In this document: positions 44,808 to 55,800 of the stretch, piece by piece
How the letters are laid out: each line of letters opens with the position of its first letter
Numbering within the stretch: the first letter of the stretch is position 1
Assembly: GCA_963575745.1 (NCBI GenBank)
Contig: CAUYUJ010019615.1
Location: forward strand, 1,259,075 to 1,323,074
Length of the DNA: 64,000 bases
From: Prorocentrum cordatum
Lineage: Eukaryota > Sar > Dinophyceae > Prorocentrales > Prorocentraceae
Direction: 5' to 3'
The notes under the pieces: model-generated
Databases searched by the model: none
Told to the model about the DNA's origin: nothing
What the model saw: only the letters and a program-made list of their open reading frames with translations
Position numbers and translations under genes: made by a program

Positions 44808-45099
44808 TTGATATATCATGAGTTGTTGTTAAGCATGTGTGGTTGTCAAAAATGGTATGTTTCTCCTACGTGTTCCATATAATGACCACTTCGCGGCAGC
44901 ACTAGTGCACCTAATGGCGGCACATCCTCAGACAAAGCTTTCGGATTAATATTCAAAACAAACAACGTTCCGCCTGGGACATCCTCAAGCAAATAAGCGT
45001 TTCGTGGGAGACATCCTCAAAGCTTCGAGACATGCATCATTGGTGTTTCACAAGTAAGCGCTTCGCTCTAGATATTCTCAAACAGCGCGTCTTGCGAGG
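44808..45099. other. intergenic, nothing recognised
   Basis: Contains GACATCCTCAAGC / GACATTCTCAAAC words repeated four times (44920-45085), each after TTCG/GGG. Confidence 0.4.
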
Positions 45100-45300
45100 T
45101 GTCTGGGGCTGTCTTCTGAGGCTTCTTCGGCGTCTTGGGGGGTTCTTGGGCAGTCTTGTGCGATTGGTTGGAAGGCAGTCTTGGAGGTCGGTTGGGCTGT
45201 CTTGTGACGTCCGTCTTGGCATTGCTCTTGAGGGCCGTCTTGGAGGTGTCTTGGGCTGTCTTGCGAGGTCTCTTCGGCGTCTTGGGAGGGGAGGGGTCTG
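45100..45300 (-). repeat. TCTTGGGCNGTCTTG array
   Basis: Degenerate GTCTTGGGCTGTCTTG words, the reverse polarity of the 6.4-kb array. Confidence 0.75.
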
Positions 45301-45329
45301 GGACTCGCGGGTCTTCGCCGCCTTGAGGG

Positions 45330-45925
45330 TTCTTCCCTTCTTCCCTTTTCCCTCTTTCCATCGCTCCCCCCTTCCCCCCCCCCCCCCCCTCCTCCCTCCT
45401 CATCCCTCTTCCCTCCTCCTCCCTCCCCCCCTTCTCCCCCCTCCTCCCCCCCCCGCCCTCTTCCCCCAATTTCATCACCCTCCTCCTCCTCCTCCCTCTT
45501 CCTCCCTCCTCCTCCTCCTCCTCCTCCTCCCTCATCCTCCCTCCTCCTCCCCCATCCTCTTCCCCCTCTTCCCCCCCTCCCTCCTCCTCCCTCCTCCTCC
45601 CTCCTCCCCCTTCTCCCCCCCCCTCCCCCCCCCCCCGCCCTCTTCCCCCCCGTCCTCCGCCCTCCTCCTCCCTCCTCCTCCCTCCCCCCTCCTCCTCCTC
45701 CTCCCTCCTCCTCCCTCCTCCTCTTCCTTCCTCTTCCCTCGTCCTCCCTCCTCTTCCCTCCTCCCCCCTCCTCCTCCCTCCCCCTCCCTCCTCCCTCCTC
45801 CTCCTCCCTTCTCCTCTTTCTCCCTCGTCGTCGCCGTCGGCGCCGCCGCCGTCGTCGTCGTCGGCGTCGTCGTCGTCGCCGCCGTCGTCGTCGTCATCGT
45901 CGTCGTCGTCGTCGTCGCCATGTGA
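45330..45925. repeat. (CTC/CCT)n then (GTC)n tract
   Basis: Pyrimidine triplets to about 45828, then GTCGTC with GCC interruptions to 45918. A long reverse frame over it (Glu/Gly/Arg-rich) is an artefact. Confidence 0.95.
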
Positions 45926-46019
45926 GCCTTTTTTTGCCACCGCGCTTGAACGCGAGTAGCGTCGTCGGAGCCTTTTCGCCCCAGCGCCTGAATGCAAGTT
46001 GCACCCCCGCAGCCTTTGC

Positions 46020-46640
46020 GGAGCTTTTTTGAAGCCTTTCAGAGCTTTTTTGAAGCCTTTCTGAAAAAAAGTTGAATGCTTGAAGCCCCCCCTTAGCCTT
46101 TTCGCGCCGCCGCCTGGGCGCAAAAGGCTGGAAAAAGGCTTCAGAAATGCTTCAAGGGCTTCAACAGGGCTAATAAAAGGCTCGCGAAAGGCTGCGAAGG
46201 TTTCAAAAAGGCCCAACAAAGGTTCAAAAAAGGTTCCCCAAAGGCTCGCGAGAGCCTTGTTGAAGCCTTGTTGAAGCCTGTTTGAAGCCTTTTTGAAGCC
46301 TTTGTTGAGCCTTTTGCTTGTGTTTTGCGACGCAAGATGTTTGCAAAACACAAGCACAAGGCTACAAAAAAAGGCTTCACAAAGGCTTTGAAAAAGGCTT
46401 CAACAAGGCTTCAACAAGGCTTCAAAAGAAACCGCGCGAGCCTTTTCGGAGCCTTTTTGAAGCCTTGGTTTAGCCTTCGCAGCCTTTCGCGAGCCTTGTT
46501 TGAGCCTGTTTTGAGCCTTTTTGTAGCCTTCGCAGCCTTTCGCTAGCCTTTTCTTTGCCTTTTTAAAGCCTGTTTGAAACCGTTGTAACTTTTTTGAAGT
46601 ATTTTTGAACCTTTTTGAAGCCTTCTTTGAGGGAGGAGCC
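46020..46640. repeat. GAAGCCTTT array with repeated polarity switches
   Basis: GAAGCCTTT words (46020-46080) switch to AAAGGCTTC (46120-46240), back (46245-46315), again AAAGGCTTC (46360-46430) and back (46435-46625). At one switch lies a perfect 13-bp hairpin, GCTTGTGTTTTGC at 46316-46328 and its complement at 46343-46355. Confidence 0.85.
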
Positions 46641-47089
46641 GTCCGCGCGCGCGCGCGAAGTAACACCCCCCCACCCCCCCCTGGGCCAGATGTTTCGTCG
46701 CTGCTGCCGCGCGCGTTTTAAAAATCATGCAATTGCGCGAGGCGCGATGCAGGGTCAAGGGGCAGGACGTCGTTTGGGGTGCCAACGGCGCGGCGGAAAC
46801 GCGAACGCGGTTCTTTCTTCCTTAGCAGCAGTAATAAAATGTTTCGCCAACAAGAACAGGGCTGGACGGCCCGCGACCAGGTCGCAGGGCCACCTGTTTC
46901 CTCATTTGTTTTATGTGTTTCTTCTCTTCTGGCCCGTGGGATTCAGAATTAGACGAGCCGCCAGCTTCCGCCCATGGGATGTCCTTCTGGTCCTTGCACG
47001 AGCCACCAGATTTCGCCCATGAGGTATTTTTGTTCTGGCACATTTCCCCCCCTAATCCCATCCTGGCCCAATCCCGTTCGGCTGATGGG
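46641..47089. other. intergenic with a short 45-bp tandem duplication
   Basis: (CG)n patch at 46645. GACGAGCCGCCAGCTTCCGC and CACGAGCCACCAGATTTCGC (46950 and 46996) mark a diverged tandem pair. No gene. Confidence 0.5.
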
Positions 47090-48000
47090 TCACTACTTAC
47101 TACTTACTACTGGCTACTTACGATGTACCACGTACTACTTACTAGTTACTACTTGCTACATACTACTCACCACATACTACGTACTACTACATACTACTTA
47201 CTACGTGCTACTTGCTTCTTATTACTTACTACCTACTATTTATTACTTGCTACTTACTACCTAAGGACTTGGTACTGACTACTTACTGCTCACTGCGTAC
47301 TACGTATTAATTCACTACGTACTACTTACTCCGCACCAATGACTATTCACTATTTACTCTGTACTACTTAGTACGTACTACTTACTACTTACTACGAACT
47401 TCTTACTTCTTACTACTTACTACTTACTACTTACGGCTCACTACTCACTACTCACTACTTACGACGTACTACTGTCTACTTACTACTTATTACTTTCTGG
47501 CAATGCTTACGACTTACTACTTACTACTTTCTTGTTATTACCTACTACCCGCTACTTCCGACTGGCTACTGAGTACTTACTACTTACTACCTACTACCCT
47601 CTGCGTTACTACGTACTACTTGTTACGTGTTACCTGTTATTTGTTATTTCTTACGTAGTACTACTTACTCCTTTCGACTTACTACTTACTACTTACTACT
47701 TATTACTTACGACTTACTACTTACTATTTACTACTCATTTTTTATTACGTATTATTTACGATTTACTATTTTCTACGTACTACTTACTACTTACTCCGTA
47801 CTCATTACCACTTACTACTTACTACTCACTACTTCTATAATGGTACTTGATTCCTACTACGCACTACGTACTACTCACCACGTATGTACTCACTACTTGC
47901 TAATCACTACGTACTGCGTACTACTTACTACTTACTACTTACTGCACGCACCTCTTGGGAACTGCGCGCTACTTACTACTTACTACTTACTACGTTTTAT
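47090..48000. repeat. (TACTACTTAC)n degenerate array
   Basis: About 900 bp of TACTACTTACTAC words with CGTAC and TGCTAC variants. False Tyr/Leu-rich frames arise from it. Confidence 0.95.
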
Positions 48001-48568
48001 CGCCAATGGGTTCACTCAATCTTCATATACGCGGCCATATCACCAACGCGTGTCAAGCAAAGCCTATGCCATACACATCTCACCACCGCCGTACATTATC
48101 ATATCAAATCCAAACCTGCCCCCCTCTCCCCCCACCCGATCACCATCTTATAAGTATCCATCCCTTAACGCAGCATCATCCTATCCTCATCACACCCATA
48201 TACTTATCCCATTTGCCCTATTACAACCTGACACGATCACAGCCAAAGCCTACATTATCAAATCCTCATCCTGTCCCCATCGTATCCCAACACACGTGGC
48301 TACTATTAACATCATCAATCGTGCGGTCCCCCCACGCAAATAGTTTGCGGCTCCCCGACATATGTGACAGAGGGGAGAAGGGTCCCCAAAAAAACGTGCA
48401 ACCGTTTCTCTTCCACTACAGTCTTCGTTCTAGGGCCTGGGCTTGAGGCCCAGGGCTCCTAAGGTCCTCGTGGGTCGGGCCCTTTTCTTGGGATCGCACC
48501 TGAACATGCCATAATGCAATGTTATGCTATGCCATAATGCAATGCCATGACGCTATGGGGGGTACGCC
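48001..48568. other. intergenic, nothing recognised
   Basis: AC-rich (48020-48300) then GGGCCT and CCATAATGCAATG words (48500-48560). No supported gene. Confidence 0.4.
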
Positions 48569-48856
48569 ATGCCAACGCGCAGTGCTATAGCATGGAGTAG
48601 CGAAACCATGCCATGCGCAATTGTACTGCGAAGCTCTTATATGGTGGAGCTCACGGGGACCCTGCGCCCACAGATGTCATTTATCCTAGATCAATGTTCT
48701 CTGCCAGTTCAGCACGGTGCCACTTTTTTTCTTCCGCCAGGGGAAGGTTTCACGCCAGCTGCAAGAGCGCCTTTGGTAGACAAGGATGTTGACATGTCAA
48801 TGCGGCCCTCTCTTGCCAGCAGGGCGATGCACAACAATTCCCATTGCATCCCCTAA
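48569..48856 (+). CDS. doubtful small ORF of 95 codons
   Basis: An ATG-started frame with an unusually protein-like second half (QMSFILDQCSLPVQHGATFF then PPGEGFTPAARAPLVDKDVD) and only modest composition bias, ending at TAA 48854. No family is recognised. It could be an exon or a fragment of a retroposed gene. Confidence 0.2.
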   Translation: MPTRSAIAWSSETMPCAIVLRSSYMVELTGTLRPQMSFILDQCSLPVQHGATFFLPPGEGFTPAARAPLVDKDVDMSMRPSLASRAMHNNSHCIP

Positions 48857-49845
48857 CAGGGCGCAGGCGGTCTGAGCCTTCCCAGACGGGGCCTTCCAAC
48901 ATATGGAGGGCGCGGGCCCACCCTCTGAATGGGGGGGGGGAAGGGGGGGGCGGCGGGCGCTCCCATGCAGGAGGCGGCGGGATTTTATGTGTGTCTGGGG
49001 TGTCTGGGGCTTCTTGGGGCTTCCTGGGGTGTCTGATGTGCATGGGGGGTGTCTGGGCCTCTTTGGGCGTCTGGTGTGTCTGGGGTGCCTTTGGTAATCC
49101 TCATTAAAAGTGTCTGGGGTCCCGATGGGGTGGGGGCGTCTTTCGTTGTCGGATGTCTCTGGGGCGGCTTTGTTACTCCTTTAAGCCTTGGGTTCTAGGT
49201 CTGTCTTGGGGCGCCAATGGGCGTCTGGTCTGTCTGGGGGTTCCTGGGGCGTCTTGGGTAATCCTTTGCCCCCTCGTGCGTTTGGGGCGCAGAAGGCATG
49301 CGAAGCCTGGCGCCCTCCAAAAGTAAGGAGGGCATGGATCCACCCCTGGACTGGGGAGGCAGGCGGAGGGTCTTCCCACGCGGGGGGCGGCGGATTAAAG
49401 TGTGTATGATATTCTCTGGGTGTCTGGGGTGTTTGGGATCTCTTGGGACGCGCTTGGTTGCGTGACCTGTTATGGGGCTCGCGTGAGCGCGTCAGCAGCG
49501 GCCGTCTTGGAACCATTGAGGGCCGTCGTGACATCGAAGGCCCCAGGGCCCCAATAAGAATATACACTTTAACTGCGAATGTGTACAGCATGAACATATT
49601 ATGACGGTTTCCCGTTCTATACGCTGCATCCCACTTGTGAAAGTTTGTGAGCCCATGTATTTGGCCATGGAATCACACGCACACCACGCGCACGCACAAT
49701 AACACAGCGGGCCCGAGGCAACTTGTGTGCAAGGGGATTTCGGCTTCGCATTTTTTCCTCGAGCTCCTGCGCCCATCAAGCAACGCGTTTCGTTTGCCAG
49801 AGCACTTGCCCAGACATTCAGTGAGGTATTTTTTCTTCAACGACC
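48857..49845. other. GTGTCTGGGG-rich intergenic sequence
   Basis: 48985-49450 is a degenerate array of GTGTCTGGGGY and CTTGGGGC words, related to the TCTTGGGG arrays. 48900-48980 and 49300-49400 share AGGGC(G/A)...CCCACGC/CCATGC, GGCGGCGGATT words. The last 300 bp is unique. Confidence 0.55.
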
Positions 49846-50574
49846 ATGGCCGATCATGATGCTGGGGGGGTTCTGCTTGGCTTCGAGTACCCCGTGCTAA
49901 AGATAAACTTGAACGAATTGCCGCACGGTTTCCAACGGCAGACGGAACTCACCATCCAGATACCGCTGAAAATTATAGTCAGGTCGAAGGCGCCACACCC
50001 GTCCCAGGAGCAGCGAGCCTCCCTCAAGAGGCTCCAAGACGAGGGCGAGGGGGCTATCAAGCCCCCCGTGAAGTTGCAGCGCAGTAGCTTAACCGAGATG
50101 GGTCAGTTGAGGCACCCAGAAGTGGTGTCGTCGTCACCAGATGATGAGCCTGGCCAGCCGCCAGGGGTCGAGCCGAAGCCAGGCCAGTCGTCAACTGTCC
50201 AGCGGAAGCCTGACCCAGCATTGACCACGCAGTGGCCTGCCGCAGCGCCTACAGTTCCAGAGTCTCACGTTCGTCCAGCAGATGCGCCTGGTAGTGCAGC
50301 AGATGGCCTTGCGGACCTCTCCATGGATAACGATGGTGCCAAAGCTAAAGAGGGTGCAACAGCAGCTGCCATGGGGCCTCACCGTGACCAAGACGAAGCA
50401 GCCCCTGCCTTGTTCGCTAAAGACTACGGTGTGGATATGGAGCGTCCCCGTCTCTCAGCTGTTATGGACACGCAGGTGGAGGATGATCAGATTTATGGCA
50501 CGCAGCCTCCCCTTGAGTATGAGCAGGCCATGTGGGCCGACGCCATTGGTGTCGCAGATTCCCTCGATTGCTAA
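49846..50574 (+). CDS. uncharacterised protein, 242 residues
   Basis: ATG in ACCATGG context. The N-terminus (residues 1-50) is well mixed: LLGFEYPVLKINLNELPHGF then a Gln/Thr/Ile strand-like segment. The middle is Pro/Gln/Ser/Asp-rich and probably disordered; the C-terminus is acidic (QVEDDQIYGTQPPLEYEQAM). No known family recognised. A second frame that overlaps the 3' end and runs past the stop (about 50520-50765, GAEGEVLLEPRHSQGRFRLL then SYGCEYEVFLCE) also looks protein-like, so an intron or frameshift may extend the gene. Single-exon as called. Confidence 0.6.
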   Translation: MADHDAGGVLLGFEYPVLKINLNELPHGFQRQTELTIQIPLKIIVRSKAPHPSQEQRASLKRLQDEGEGAIKPPVKLQRSSLTEMGQLRHPEVVSSSPDDEPGQPPGVEPKPGQSSTVQRKPDPALTTQWPAAAPTVPESHVRPADAPGSAADGLADLSMDNDGAKAKEGATAAAMGPHRDQDEAAPALFAKDYGVDMERPRLSAVMDTQVEDDQIYGTQPPLEYEQAMWADAIGVADSLDC

Positions 50575-50764
50575 GTTGGTTCGTGGAGAAGCTCTCACGT
50601 GCCAAATTTTGAGTTCAGGAGCCGAGGGAGAAGTTCTGCTTGAGCCTCGTCATTCGCAGGGTCGCTTCAGGCTGCTTTCATGTGCCAAGTCTTCAGACAC
50701 TCGCTATGTATACACTTCTTACGGTTGCGAGTATGAGGTGTTCCTCTGTGAGTGCAGCCTTCCT

Positions 50765-51000
50765 AGGAAAACAACAACAACGAATATGAACAACAACAAC
50801 GAAACAGCACACAACACATCAACCATACATGTGGACGTATGCAAATCAATATACTTAAGTGTCAAACGAAGCCACGTAGGAGCACATAGCAACAATAGGC
50901 ATAACATACGGCAGGAGTATATAGCAACCGTAAGCAATAGCGCATATACGATAATATTGTCTTCCTGTGGGAGCAGGCACAAGCGTTTACTACGGAATAA
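50765..51000. repeat. AACAACAAC- and ACATA-rich low-complexity sequence
   Basis: AACAACAAC words at 50768-50805, followed by AC/AT-rich sequence to the end of the stretch. Confidence 0.6.
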
Positions 51001-51101
51001 TGGATAAACCAACCAACACAGCGACACATAAGTTTCTACGAGACCTGAGGAGCCCATGAGCCGCATGAGTCCCTACGAGGCCTGAGAGCCTCGGGAAGTT
51101 A

Positions 51102-51252
51102 AAAAATCTGGATTTGGGAAATACATGCGGGACGTCGCTGCGTTGCTTTTCGGGATCAAGCGGGACGGATCAGGAAGGGCAAGGGGAGAGAAGGGGACTG
51201 AGAGAGGGAAATAGGGAATGAGAGAACGCGTATTTCCCAAATCCAGATTTTT
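51102..51252. mobile_element. 151-bp inverted-repeat element
   Basis: Perfect 23-bp inverted ends at 51102-51124 and 51230-51252; each reads AAAAATCTGGATTTGGGAAA from outside inward, then TAC. The interior is purine-rich (GGGAGAGAAGGGGACTGAG) and non-coding. No target duplication recognised, so mobility is inferred from the ends only. Confidence 0.72.
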
Positions 51253-51652
51253 CTTGCTGACCAGGGACATCTTGGCAACTCGGCACGGCCACTCAAACAA
51301 GCACGCGTGATGTTTTCATGTGGCGGTGGGGTCACCGCTGGAGTTCTTACGTGCTGCAGTGCGTATCTACGCACACATGGAGTTCTTACAGAACTGGTCA
51401 TCTCGTGCGAATGTTTGACTTTGTATTTGGAGTAACCGCTGGAGCTCGGGAATAAAACCGAACAACAAGCTATGTTGGAGTCAGCGCTAGAGTTCTTGCA
51501 GTCGTCTTTTCCGTAGGTCTGAGGCTCCCCAGCTGCCAAGCAAGCGTTGATTTTGGCAGAATCAATCACCCCGTGTTACATTGAAGCAGGTCCGATCTCA
51601 CTCATCATGCCGCAGACGCCTCTGCGGAAGCGTAATCTAGAACCGCCGATGA
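51253..51652. other. intergenic; possible 5' part of the next fragment
   Basis: GGAGTTCTTACG(T/A) words recur at 51340, 51379 and 51487. An ATG at 51607 opens a frame (MPQTPLRKRNLEPPMRALPE) one base off the following coiled-coil frame. Confidence 0.4.
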
Positions 51653-51865
51653 GGGCGCTTCCAGAAAGTGTGGAAGCAGTTGAGGCTGGCGAAGATGTAC
51701 ATCCGCATGCTGAAGGCACGGATCTGCTCTCTCCGCGCCCAGGTGGGCAACATCAGAGAGAGAGCAGAGGACATTCTCAAGCTTGACCAGGAGCGGGGCG
51801 ATGACCACGCTAGGATCATGGACGATGCGGAGGACGCGGACGACACCAGCAGCGGCTCGACCTAG
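51653..51865 (+). CDS. coiled-coil protein fragment
   Basis: Open frame from a stop at 51650 to TAG 51863. It encodes a heptad-like helix (WKQLRLAKMYIRMLKARICS, then RAQVGNIRERAEDILKLDQE) and an acidic tail. It has no in-frame ATG near its start. It could be an exon after an AG acceptor (CTTCCAG at 51655-51661), or could continue from ATG 51607 through a one-base frameshift. No family recognised. Confidence 0.35.
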   Translation, partial: GRFQKVWKQLRLAKMYIRMLKARICSLRAQVGNIRERAEDILKLDQERGDDHARIMDDAEDADDTSSGST

Positions 51866-51868
51866 GGC

Positions 51869-52214
51869 AGCACCTACGACTGAGTCGGCAGCAAGGCGCA
51901 GGACAGCTCTCTTTACCAGCCTTCCTTATCGTAAGTACTCCCCCCCTCATGCCCTCCCATTATTATTGCTTCGCTCGTTTCATCATGTCTCCCTGGATCC
52001 GCCTCCCTCCACGTCCCGTCTGGGCTCAGCGCGCCCTGCATCAATCTTCCGTAGCAGCGATAGCCTGCTACAAGTACTCAGCCGTGGGTGCACGGCAGTC
52101 CCAGTGTCGCCAGATTGCACCTAGTTGAGGTGTGCTTGGAGGTGCCCGTGCTGAATCATCCAGAAACGCCTATATGGAAGACGCAAGTGATTGCGCTAAG
52201 CAAAAGGTCAGCAC
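51869..52214. other. intergenic, nothing recognised
   Basis: Mixed sequence with no supported gene. Confidence 0.4.
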
Positions 52215-52460
52215 ACCACATCCAGTACAGCTAAACAGCATATACTAGCAATAACGCGCACGAGGCAGCAGCACACGCAGACATCAACACATGCAAGCAA
52301 CGTGTATAAGGCAACAACGCGTACAGCAACACACGCGAGCAACACATACAGCGTGGAGGTGTACTACAAAGCAACATCACATACAAACAACAAAGCATAC
52401 GTGTTACAACCGCGCATACAGCAAGGGAGCGCGCACGCATGATAGCCATGAAGCACGCGC
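52215..52460. repeat. CAACACACGC / CATACAGCA degenerate array
   Basis: Loosely repeated GCAACACACGC, GCAACAACGCGTACA and ACATACAGC words. Confidence 0.7.
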
Positions 52461-52857
52461 ACCCGTCTCATGAGGACATGTCCCACGACAAGGGCGGCAA
52501 CGGCAGAGCACGCGTAAACAGCTGGTGCCATCTATGGAATAGATGATACCAGCTGTTGATGTTCTTGTGTACTGTGGGTACTGTGCTCCTGCACTGTTCG
52601 GGGATGCGCGAGAACTCTTATTGGCAAGCCTACTTGATAAAGAGGGGTCCTTGTGGCAAGACGGGGTATGGTCCTATAGCGTTGGACATGAGCGAGGACT
52701 CGTCCAGGCAAGCATACTCGGAGAACCTTCGAGGGCGCCTCCGACGCCATGCCATAGCCCATTTTTGTCCGAGGGTGTCTGAGCTAAGGACAGGCGCTGC
52801 CCGTCGAGTTTCTGCTAGTCGGAACACTTCAACGTCCAGCCAGATATCGTTTCGGTC
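52461..52857. other. upstream region of the three-exon gene
   Basis: Contains a hairpin AGCTGGTGCCATCTATGGA...GATGATACCAGCT (52519-52556, partial complement). No gene; probable 5' flank of the gene at 52858. Confidence 0.4.
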
Positions 52858-55800
52858 ATGGCCGACCGCGGCGCGAAGCCAACCAGGCGTCGCCAAGCGG
52901 CAGCCGCGTCTGGCAGCGAGGGCGCCGCTGGTCCAGTCGAGGAGAGGGCGAGGAAGCGAGCTCTTCGGATCTGCGGCCTGTGCGATGCTGGGGAGCAGGA
53001 GCCCGCGGAACCCCCTAACGCAATTCGAATCAGAGTGGTTTGAGGCGGAGGAGGGAGGCGGGTTGGCGATGATGATAAAGATGACTAACGACGACGACGA
53101 CGAAGATAACGGACGACGCTGAGGAGGTGGCGTCGGCGATGAGGATAACGGACGACGAGGATAACGAACCACGATGATGGGGGGGGGGCGACGACGAGGT
53201 TAACGAACGACGGGGAGGAGGAGGACGAGGACGAGGACGACGACGAGAATGATGACGACGACGAGGATAACGGGATTGGCGACGAGACGGAGGAGGAGGA
53301 CGAGGAGGAGGACGAGGAGGAGGGCAGCTTCCCGAATCGCCCGAGGACCGCCACAAGACCTTCGTTGATGACGTGTTCATTGCGACGGCCAGGGTCGGGG
53401 AGGGTGGGAAGGCTGAGGAGGCGTTCGAGTGCTTCGGTTGCACTGACTGCGTGGACTTCGCCAGCCGCAACCTTCCAGGGCGCGCGTTTGCGGACGTCGT
53501 CCGCGACAAGAAGGAGGACGAGAATTTCGCTCAGGAGGTGGACGGGGCCATGAACATAGGCGAGAGCGACGAGGCGCCCTTCGGCATCGAGGCTGGCGAG
53601 GGCTCGCAGATAGGCGGCACCCTCTTCGAGGACTACCTTGCGCCCAACCACCACCAGGTCGTGTCGACATGGAAGAAGACGCCGAAGCAGTTGTGCCTCA
53701 GGCCCCTGAAGTGGCGCGGTCGGAACGGCGTCGAGACCACGGTGTACCCCATCAAGGAGAACGACAACAGTTGGCCGAGGCTCCGCTTGTACAGCGAGTC
53801 GTTCGACTACGCGATGCAGAACTTGATGCAGAATGGCATGGGTTGCTTCGCCTCGCAGCCCGACAGGGTGATGACCGCCCAGGCTCGGGATACGAGCAAT
53901 CCGAGGCGCGCTTTCTCGACCATCCGCTTGCCGACCGTGGGCGCCGTCAACGACAGGAGCGCGGAGTTGGGCGGCGGCAGGGTTCAGCTGACGGACTTCT
54001 CGCCCCGCGCTGCTGGCCGCGTGCGGGTCAGCGAAGTACCTCCCACGCCGGCGCCCTCCCCCAGGGGTTCTGGGGCATGGGTGCAAAGCGGCTCAGGGTC
54101 AGGGAATCCTCCAGCTTTGGCCATCGGCGACGTGCCTGACCACGAACGAGAGGAGGGCGTCGAGGACGACGACGAGGACATCGAGGTCCCGAGGGATGCC
54201 GCAGCGTGCTACGCCGACTCGGCGGTCTCGGGCACGCGCCGCACGCCTCAGCCTTCGCCTACCAGCGAGAGGGGCCCAAGGACGCCTGGCAGCTTGCTTC
54301 GCGGCAGCAGCGGCACGGTGCTTCCCCCTGGGGGCCGCCATGGCATTCCTTCGGAGATCCAGAATACCCCGAACGAGTTCCAGAAGGGTACCCCCGAGTA
54401 TTGGATTCACGACCTGAACTTGACATGCGTCATGGCTGGCGCGAAACTCGGCCAGGGCCCTCATCAGCTAGAGGTTCTCTTGGGGAAGGTTCCTGAGGGA
54501 AAGTTGCCGACCATCAGGAAGCACCTCCACCTGGCAACCCTGGCTAAGGAGATCGTTCGCATGGAGACGCTCCATCCAGATACCTTGAACAAACACATGG
54601 CGGAGCTCACGGAGGCAGGGGCGGTGATCCCTGCAGCTGTTCAGCTCAAACTTGTCAAGTACTGGGGGAAAAAGGATTACGACGTCTGGAGCAAGGGCCA
54701 GGCATCATCGCAACGCTCCCGATCCCAATTGCTGAAAACATTTCAACGTTACCGCACGTGGTCCAATGCTGGCGCTGGAGCTGTTCCCAGAGTATTAATG
54801 TTCCGTGACCCCTGCCTTGCAGAGGCGAGACTTCCCAGCAGCACCAAGGCAGCCGTGTTCGTCGAGGAGGTGCTGATCTCCTACCTCATCCCGCTCATTC
54901 TGGGCGACGCCCCTATGGAGCGACAGGTCCTAGACTTCATCGAGACGGCCTTGGTATTCTTCCAGCTCCCCGAGGAATGCGACATCTCCGAGGAGTGCGC
55001 TCAGGCCATTGTCGAGGTCAAGCAGATATGCGAGGCGATCCAGACGGCAGCCTCGAAAACCATCGGGAAGTCCGCGCAGAAAGACACCTACGCCGACATC
55101 GGCACCTTGCAGGCTGCTGGCGGCAAAGCAGGGGCCACAGACGCTTGGGCGCAGGTCGGGGCTGCTCTGGGGCAGTCGCCCCACTGGAAGACGCTCCTGA
55201 AGAACGTGATCTCCAGGGAGAAGGTCTACCTGGAGCTGGCGCCTCTAGTCGCCCAGGACTTGTCCGAAGTCGAGGCTCTTTCGAAGACGATGGATGTGAA
55301 TGCCTTCCCAGTGCGGGCCAAGTCACTGATCGATCGTCTCCCCAACTACATCGCCAGGTTGGGGGCTGAGCCAATCCAGATGCTCGAGACCTCGCTGGTC
55401 CAGGTCATTCACAAGGCAGCCACTGCTGTTCTCGAGAAGGATTTCCCTGGCGACACTGCCAATGACCCGGCTCGTTACCATGCGTTGATCGAGTCTTACT
55501 CGGAGGTCGTCGAGAATGTCTATCAGGTGTGCCAGTTCGATGATGCCATCTCGCGTTTAAAGGATAGGGTAATGAACGCCATCAGGAGTGCAGATCAAGA
55601 AACCACGACCACTTCAATCATCGGCAGCATGAACAAGTTCCGCGAGGGGATGATCGACATTGCAGTCTTGCACGCCGACGTGAAGCGCCTCAGTCTGAGT
55701 GCGGATTCAGCCACCGATGATCTTCAGGCCGCTGTATCTCAGCTTTGGGATTTCTTGATGAAGACGGATGCTATCCAGACCACCTTGGGCGACAAGTTCG

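Noticed and set aside
45068-46357. 429-codon reverse frame rich in Glu, Gly and Arg
   Set aside because: Crosses the CTC/GTC tract and the GAAGCCTTT array; entirely low complexity.
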